This document shows positions 1 to 7,173 of a stretch of 7,173 nt of DNA, piece by piece. Under the pieces are notes generated by a model. That model did not search any database, had not been told where the DNA came from, and was given only the letters and a program-made list of their open reading frames with translations. The stretch lies in contig CAMLLJ010000150.1 in assembly GCA_946480845.1 (NCBI GenBank), positions 1-7,173 of the forward strand. Reading direction: 5' to 3'. Source of the DNA: an uncultured Gemmatimonadota bacterium (lineage in GTDB: Bacteria; Gemmatimonadota; Gemmatimonadetes; Gemmatimonadales; GWC2-71-9). How positions within the stretch are numbered: the stretch's first letter is position 1; every line of letters starts with the position of its first letter. A program made the translations under genes and the position numbers.

Positions 1-903
1 CTCGCCGGCGAGGTCGATGAAGCGGGTCTTGTAGTTGAGCCCGCGCATCTTCCACGCGAGGTAGTGCGGGTCGATGGGGATGCAGTGCCCGCCAAGGCCG
101 GGGCCCGGCGTGAACTTCATGAAGCCGAACGGCTTGGTCGCCGCCGCGTCGATCACCTCCCACACGTTGACGCCCAGCTTCTCGCAGACGATCGCCATCT
201 CGTTGACCAGGCCGATGTTCACGCTGCGGAAGGTGTTCTCCAGCAGCTTGACCAGCTCGGCCGCCTCGGTCGAGGAGACCGGGACCAGGCTGTCGATGGC
301 CGGCTGGTAGAGCGCGCAGCAGACCCGGCGGCATGCTTCGGTGATGCCGCCGACCACCTTGGGCGTGTTGCGCGTGTGGTAGCGCTCGTTCCCCGGGTCC
401 ACCCGCTCGGGGCTGAAGGCAAGGAAGAAGTCCTCGCCGACGCGGAGGCCGGTGCTCTCCAGCGCGGGGAGCATGATCTCGCGCGTGGTGCCCGGGTAGG
501 TGGTGCTCTCGAGGATGATGGCCTGGCCCCGGCGCAGCGTGGCGGTGACCGCCTCGGTGGCGGCCACGATGTAGCTCACGTCGGGGTCCTTGTACTTGCC
601 CAGCGGCGTGGGCACGCAGATCGAGATCGCGTCGGGCTCGCCGAGGCGGGCCGGATCGGCGGTGGCCTCGAAGCGGCCGGCCTTGAGCACCTCCTGGAGG
701 TCGGCGTCCGAGATGTCCTTGATGTGCGAGCGCCCGGCGTTGAGCCCGTCCACGACCCGCCTGCTCACGTCGTAGCCGAGCACGCGGAAGCCGGCGCGCC
801 CCAGCTCGACGGCGAGCGGCAGCCCGACGTAACCGAGGCCGATGATGCCGAAGAGCGCCTCGCGGCGCTCGGCCTTCGCGATCAGGTCCTGGGCGACGGT
901 CAT
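1..903 (-). CDS. wbpA: UDP-N-acetyl-D-glucosamine 6-dehydrogenase (WbpA-like), 3' end cut by window edge
   Basis: Nucleotide-sugar dehydrogenase that oxidises C6 of UDP-GlcNAc to the uronic acid in two NAD-dependent steps in the cytoplasm. The window holds 301 codons; the family usually runs to about 430, so most of the C-terminal UDP-sugar-binding domain lies off the left edge. Visible motifs are the Rossmann loop GLGYVGLP (residues 22-29), CVPTPL (96-101), ESTTYPGTT (132-140), FSPERVDPGN (163-172), a Lys219/Asn223 pair in the central helix, and the catalytic-cysteine motif GGHCIPIDPHY with Cys274. The start is ATG at 903-901, 5 bp after the wbpB stop, with a GGAG inside the wbpB end 11 nt upstream. 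It is the last visible gene of the wbpD-E-B-A set. UDP-GlcNAc as substrate is inferred from the neighbours; UDP-ManNAc or UDP-Glc dehydrogenases share these motifs. Confidence 0.9.
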   Translation of the reverse strand, partial: MTVAQDLIAKAERREALFGIIGLGYVGLPLAVELGRAGFRVLGYDVSRRVVDGLNAGRSHIKDISDADLQEVLKAGRFEATADPARLGEPDAISICVPTPLGKYKDPDVSYIVAATEAVTATLRRGQAIILESTTYPGTTREIMLPALESTGLRVGEDFFLAFSPERVDPGNERYHTRNTPKVVGGITEACRRVCCALYQPAIDSLVPVSSTEAAELVKLLENTFRSVNIGLVNEMAIVCEKLGVNVWEVIDAAATKPFGFMKFTPGPGLGGHCIPIDPHYLAWKMRGLNYKTRFIDLAGE

Positions 904-908
904 CTGGT

Positions 909-1970
909 TCAGTACTCCAGTGGCAGTGCCACGCGGCGGCCGTCCCGCGCGGAGAGGTAGGTGGCGATCAGGATCTCGAGCGAATGGAGCCCCTCGCGGC
1001 CGTCGGTCTCGGGGCTGGCCTCCCCCCGGAGCGACGCGATCACGTTCTCGTAGTACGCCGGGTGGCCGAACCCGTACACCGAGGTGGTCTCGTAGCTGGC
1101 GGCCCCGACCTGGGCGTCCTCCGGCCGGGCATCGGCGAACTCCCAGTGGTCGATCCGGTTCACCGCCACGCCGCCGATGCGCACGGTGCCGCGCTCGCCC
1201 AGGATGGTGATGGACCCCTCGTAGTTCCGCGGATAGGCCAGCATGGTGACGTTCATCGAGCCCAGCGCCCCGGTGCGCCAGCGGATGCTCACGACCCCGG
1301 TGTCCTCGACCTCGATGTTCCGCGCCAGCGTCGCGGTGTACGCCTGCACGCTCTCCACCGGGCCGATGAGCCAGTCGAGCAGGTCCACGTAGTGGCTCGC
1401 CTGGTTCATGAAGGCGCCGCCGTCGAACTCCCAGGTGCCCCGCCAGGGGGCGCTCTCGTAGTACGACTGGGGCCGGCTCCAGAAGACGTTGATGGCGATC
1501 ATGAAGATGCGGCCGAAGCGGTCCTGGTCCACGGCGCGCTTGAGCATCTGGAGCGTGGCGTTCCGACGGTTCTGCTTGACGACGAAGAGGTGCACGCCGG
1601 CATGGTCGCAGGCGGCCACCATCTTCTTGCCGTCCTGCCAGCGGGTCGCCATCGGCTTCTCGGTCATCACGTGCCGGCCGGCGGCCGCCACCGCGATCGC
1701 CTGCTCGCTGTGCAGGCCGCTCGGCGTGGCCAGGATGACGACGTCGGCGTCGCATCCGGCGAGCAGCGCGGGAAGCGTCGCGAAGCCCGGCGCCCCGGTG
1801 CGCGCCACCGCGCGCTCGAGCGCCGCCGGATCGATGTCGCAGACGCCCACCACCGCCGCCTGCGCGGCGTGCTTCTCCAGCGCGTCGAAGTGGTTGGCGG
1901 AGATGCGCCCGCAGCCCACCAGGGCAAAGCGGATCTTCCGGCCGGTGATGAGGGGCCCCGTCACGAACAT
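909..1970 (-). CDS. wbpB: UDP-GlcNAc-uronate 3-dehydrogenase (WbpB/WlbA), Gfo/Idh/MocA family
   Basis: Predicted cytoplasmic NAD(P)-dependent oxidoreductase of 353 residues that oxidises the C3 hydroxyl of UDP-GlcNAc uronate to the 3-keto sugar, the substrate of the WbpE aminotransferase. The N-terminal Rossmann fold starts with LVGCGRISANHF (17-28); GLH (85-87) and the family EKP motif (104-106) follow. VVKQNRRN (130-137) and DGGAFMNQASHYVD (183-196), with His193 and Asp196, form the usual Gfo/Idh active-site region. The length is normal for the family. The ATG start at 1970-1968 has a good GAGGTG ribosome-binding site 8 nt upstream and leaves about 12 residues before the first Rossmann strand. 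It lies 28 bp after wbpE and 5 bp before wbpA. The family has many sugar substrates, so the specific reaction rests mainly on its place among wbpA, wbpD and wbpE homologues. Confidence 0.88.
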   Translation of the reverse strand: MFVTGPLITGRKIRFALVGCGRISANHFDALEKHAAQAAVVGVCDIDPAALERAVARTGAPGFATLPALLAGCDADVVILATPSGLHSEQAIAVAAAGRHVMTEKPMATRWQDGKKMVAACDHAGVHLFVVKQNRRNATLQMLKRAVDQDRFGRIFMIAINVFWSRPQSYYESAPWRGTWEFDGGAFMNQASHYVDLLDWLIGPVESVQAYTATLARNIEVEDTGVVSIRWRTGALGSMNVTMLAYPRNYEGSITILGERGTVRIGGVAVNRIDHWEFADARPEDAQVGAASYETTSVYGFGHPAYYENVIASLRGEASPETDGREGLHSLEILIATYLSARDGRRVALPLEY

Positions 1971-1978
1971 GGCGCTCG

Positions 1979-1984
1979 CACCTC
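1979..1984 (-). promoter_or_regulatory. Ribosome-binding site of wbpB
   Basis: The minus strand reads GAGGTG eight nucleotides before the wbpB ATG. It lies in the 28-bp gap after the wbpE stop codon and supports the chosen wbpB start. Confidence 0.6.
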
Positions 1985-1998
1985 GGTCTGGAGGAGGG

Positions 1999-3114
1999 TC
2001 ACGCGTAGAACTCGCGGATGGCGGACACCACCTCGTCCTGCTGCTCCGCGGTGAGCTCGGGGAAGATCGGCAGGGAGATCACCTCCGCCATCGCGCGCTC
2101 GGTCTCCGGAAGGCTGCCCCGCCCGAACCCCAGATGCGCGAAGCAGGGCTGGAGATGCAGGCCGGTCGGGTAGTAGACGGCGCAGCCGATGCCGCGGTCC
2201 CGGAGGTGCGCGGCGAGCGCGTCGCGGCGCTCGGCGCGGATGGTGTACTGGTGGAAGATGTGCTCGTTGGCGGGATCGGTGACCGGGGGGACGACGCCGG
2301 AGATCCCGCGAAGCAGGTCCCCGTAGCGCGCGGCGTGGCTCCGGCGCGCGCCGCTCCAGGCCTCGAGGTGGCGCAGCTTCACCAGCAGCACCGCCGCCTG
2401 GACGGTATCGAGGCGGCTATTGAAGCCGACTTCCTCGTGGTGGTACTGCTTGGCGCCGCCATGGAGCCGGAGCTTCCGGAGCCGCTCGGCGAGCGCGTCG
2501 TCCTGGGTGAGCATCATGCCGCCGTCGCCCCAGCCGCCCAGGTTCTTGCTGGGGAAGAACGAGAGCGTGCCCACCGTGGCCAGCTCGCCGGCGAGGCGCC
2601 AGGTGCCGTCCACCATGCGCCGTGCGCCGATGGCCTGGGCGGCATCCTCGATCAGCGCCAGCCCATGGCGCGCCGCCAAGGCGGCGAGCTCCCCCATCGG
2701 CGCCATCTGGCCGAAGAGGTCCACCGGGATGATGGCCCGGGTGCGCGGCGTGATGGCCGCCTCGACGGCGGGCACCGAGATGTTGAAGGTGGCGGGCTCG
2801 ATGTCGGCGAAGACGGGCGTCCCGCCGGCGTTGTGCACGGCGCCCGCGGTGGCGAAGAAGGTGAACGAGGGGACGATGACTTCGTCGCCCGCGGCGAGGT
2901 CGAGCGCGCGGAGCGGGAGCAGCAGCGCGTCGGTCCCGCTGGCGCAGGCCACGGCGTGCCGGACCGCCGAGAGCCGGGCCACGGCGGCCTCGAGCCCGGC
3001 GACTTCCGGCCCCATGATGAACTGCTGGCGCTCGACGACGGCGAGCATCGCCGGCACCACCTCGTCCGCAATGGCCCGGTGCTGCGCGACCAGATCGAGC
3101 AGTGGTACGTTCAA
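1999..3114 (-). CDS. wbpE: UDP-3-keto-GlcNAc-uronate aminotransferase (WbpE-like), DegT/DnrJ/EryC1/StrS family
   Basis: PLP-dependent sugar aminotransferase that would convert the 3-keto group of UDP-3-keto-GlcNAc uronate to a 3-amino group, with glutamate as usual donor. From the TTG at 3114-3112 the protein has 371 residues, close to the roughly 360 of WbpE, and begins MNVPLLDLVAQH, the normal family N-terminus. SGTDAL (59-64) is the phosphate-binding region, EDAAQAIGA (156-164) carries the PLP-ring Asp157, SFFPSKNLGG carries Schiff-base Lys190, and GFNSRLDTVQAAVL (230-243) is the conserved substrate-side stretch. The frame stays open to another TTG at 3180, inside wbpD; that form adds 22 residues unlike the family and crosses an AT-richer gap, so I prefer 3114. 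Other DegT enzymes (QdtB, ArnB type) look similar; the flanking wbpD and wbpB homologues decide the call. Confidence 0.87.
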   Translation of the reverse strand: MNVPLLDLVAQHRAIADEVVPAMLAVVERQQFIMGPEVAGLEAAVARLSAVRHAVACASGTDALLLPLRALDLAAGDEVIVPSFTFFATAGAVHNAGGTPVFADIEPATFNISVPAVEAAITPRTRAIIPVDLFGQMAPMGELAALAARHGLALIEDAAQAIGARRMVDGTWRLAGELATVGTLSFFPSKNLGGWGDGGMMLTQDDALAERLRKLRLHGGAKQYHHEEVGFNSRLDTVQAAVLLVKLRHLEAWSGARRSHAARYGDLLRGISGVVPPVTDPANEHIFHQYTIRAERRDALAAHLRDRGIGCAVYYPTGLHLQPCFAHLGFGRGSLPETERAMAEVISLPIFPELTAEQQDEVVSAIREFYA

Positions 3115-3154
3115 GTTTCCCCCAGCCCTCGGAAGTCTGCTAAAGCCTTGAAAA
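3115..3154 (-). promoter_or_regulatory. 40-bp wbpD-wbpE intergenic region with candidate ribosome-binding sites
   Basis: This is the longest gap between genes in the window and is less GC-rich than its surroundings (a TTTTCAAGGCTTTAG stretch right after the wbpD stop). Before the proposed wbpE TTG the minus strand reads GAGGGCTGGGGGAAAC: GAGGG sits 11 nt and GGGGG 4 nt from the start, neither at ideal spacing. I see no strong hairpin plus T-run that would make it a terminator. An internal promoter is possible, but no convincing -35/-10 pair is visible. Confidence 0.4.
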
Positions 3155-3744
3155 TTACCGGGATCGGGCAGGAGGGTCAATCATGGAAAGGAGGCCGTCC
3201 GCCTCCTCGTACCGGGTGCGGCAGGCTGTGCAGGCCATCCCGCCCGGCCCCCCCGCCAGCCGCTCGCCGCAGCGGCACATCCACCCCACCCGCCGGGCCG
3301 GGACCCCCACCATCAGGGCAAAGTCGGGCACGTCGCTGGTGACCACGGCCCCGGCCCCGACGAACGAATACTCCCCCAGCGTGACCCCGCAGACGATCGT
3401 GGCATTGGCCCCGATGGAGCTGCCCCGGCGGACCAGGGTCTGCTGGTACTCCGCCTTCCGGGAGACGTGGCTCCGCGGGTTGATCACGTTGGTGAAGACG
3501 CAACTGGGGCCGCAGAAGACGTCGTCCTCGAGGATCACGCCCTCGTACACCGAGACGTTGTTCTGGATCCGGACGTTCGCCCCGATCCGTACGCCGTTCA
3601 TCACGACCACGTTCTGCCCCAGCGAGCAGCGCTCGCCGATCACGGCGCCGGGCATGACGTGGCAGAAATGCCAGATCTTCGTGCCGGCCCCGATCCGGGC
3701 GCCGTCGTCCACGTACGAGGACTCATGCACGAACACGTCGTCGG

Positions 3745-3748
<4 letters not shown>
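3155..3748 (-). CDS. wbpD: UDP-2-acetamido-3-amino-2,3-dideoxy-D-glucuronate N-acetyltransferase (WbpD/WlbB) with C-terminal zinc-ribbon-like tail
   Basis: Left-handed beta-helix (hexapeptide repeat) acetyltransferase of 197 residues, near the 191 or so of WbpD. It would move acetyl from acetyl-CoA to the 3-amino group made by WbpE, giving UDP-2,3-diacetamido-glucuronate. Hexapeptide turns run from about residue 13 to 137 (for example [42 protein letters not shown]). [14 protein letters not shown] (80-93) matches the loop that carries catalytic and substrate contacts in the family, and [12 protein letters not shown] closes the helix. The last 40 residues hold Cys158, Cys160, Cys173 and Cys176 in a CxC-x12-CxxC pattern suggesting a metal-binding ribbon. 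The ATG at 3748-3746 overlaps the carB stop as ATGA and has GGAG 8 nt upstream; the frame is open further upstream inside carB, but that extension is not family-like. Confidence 0.9.
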
Positions 3749-7009
<3,261 letters not shown>

Positions 7010-7026
<17 letters not shown>

Positions 7027-7173
7027 CCACCACGTCCTGCAGTGTCTGGTCGAAGGTATGGGCCGGCGTCCAGCCGGTGGCGGCGTGCAGGCGACCCGGG
7101 TCGCCCACCAGGTGCGGGATGTCGCCCGCGCGGAGCAGCGCCGGGTCGGGCTCGGGGACCACGCTCGCGCCGA
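7010..7173 (-). CDS. C-terminal end of an NAD-dependent epimerase/dehydratase, probably GDP-4-keto-6-deoxy-D-mannose reductase-like (partial)
   Basis: An open frame enters from the right edge and stops at TGA 7012-7010, giving 53 visible residues. The segment [18 protein letters not shown] followed by [12 protein letters not shown] is the typical end of extended short-chain sugar-nucleotide enzymes: a V-G-D-x-x-(K/R)-L-x-x-x-T-G-W box, then a helix with the QTL-x-D-(V/L) pattern. The preceding [12 protein letters not shown] pattern is most like GDP-4-keto-6-deoxymannose reductase (RMD) or GDP-mannose 4,6-dehydratase, which make GDP-rhamnose-type sugars for surface glycans. The catalytic Tyr-x-x-x-Lys and the NAD-binding part lie outside the window, so the substrate is uncertain. 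Its last 17 bases overlap the carB start in another frame, which suggests cotranscription and coupled translation. Confidence 0.72.

Noticed and set aside
64..960. 298-codon plus-strand open frame opposite wbpA
   Set aside because: It mirrors the wbpA coding frame, has no family motif, and arises from codon bias.
1979..1996. Small hairpin (CCTC/GAGG, 6-nt loop) that could hide the wbpB ribosome-binding site
   Set aside because: Only four base pairs can form, with a mismatch just outside; this is expected by chance in such GC-rich sequence.
984..2054. 356-codon plus-strand open frame opposite wbpB
   Set aside because: Its His/Val/Asp/Arg-rich translation has no recognisable domain and covers a clear Gfo/Idh gene on the other strand.
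3115..3160. Possible terminator or internal promoter in the wbpD-wbpE gap
   Set aside because: The TTTT run has no GC-rich hairpin before it, and no well-spaced -35/-10 pair is visible; the gap is too short to judge further.
1489..3342. 617-codon open frame on the plus strand antisense to wbpB, wbpE and wbpD
   Set aside because: It is low-complexity Ala/Arg/Gly/Glu-rich translation opposite three well-supported genes; G/C-rich third positions remove stop codons from the antisense frames.

Overview
The window is a strongly GC-rich, gene-dense stretch of bacterial chromosome. All recognisable genes lie on the minus strand and read from high to low coordinates. G/C-biased third positions and very long spurious reading frames on both strands fit a high-GC bacterium. 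A soil or aquatic phylum such as Gemmatimonadota, or a similar high-GC group, is a guess only; nothing here fixes the taxonomy.

Layout in transcription order: (1) the last 53 codons of a short-chain (NAD-dependent epimerase/dehydratase) nucleotide-sugar enzyme, probably of the GDP-4-keto-6-deoxymannose reductase type, at the right edge; (2) a complete carB (large subunit of carbamoyl-phosphate synthetase), whose start overlaps the end of gene 1 by 17 bp; (3) wbpD, a left-handed beta-helix N-acetyltransferase joined to carB by an ATGA overlap; (4) wbpE, a PLP-dependent DegT-family sugar aminotransferase, after a 40-bp gap and probably starting at TTG; (5) wbpB, a Gfo/Idh/MocA oxidoreductase, after 28 bp; (6) wbpA, a UDP-GlcNAc 6-dehydrogenase, after 5 bp and cut by the left edge. 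There is no gene-free stretch longer than 40 bp, no RNA gene, no mobile element and no convincing terminator, so the six genes look like one transcription unit.

Genes 3 to 6 together cover the known route from UDP-GlcNAc to UDP-2,3-diacetamido-2,3-dideoxy-D-glucuronic acid: C6 oxidation (WbpA), C3 oxidation (WbpB), C3 transamination (WbpE) and 3-N-acetylation (WbpD). This sugar, or its D-manno epimer made by WbpI, is a building block of O-antigens and other surface glycans. The 2-epimerase WbpI and the glycosyltransferases are not in the window.

The most notable points are the pyrimidine/arginine gene carB sitting inside, and physically overlapping, a surface-sugar operon; a 4 x 9-bp in-frame tandem repeat in carB that encodes (Asp-Arg-Pro)4 in the oligomerisation domain; a probable zinc-ribbon tail on WbpD; and the non-ATG start of wbpE. 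I did not find evidence for a wholly new system; the enzymes are all members of known families.
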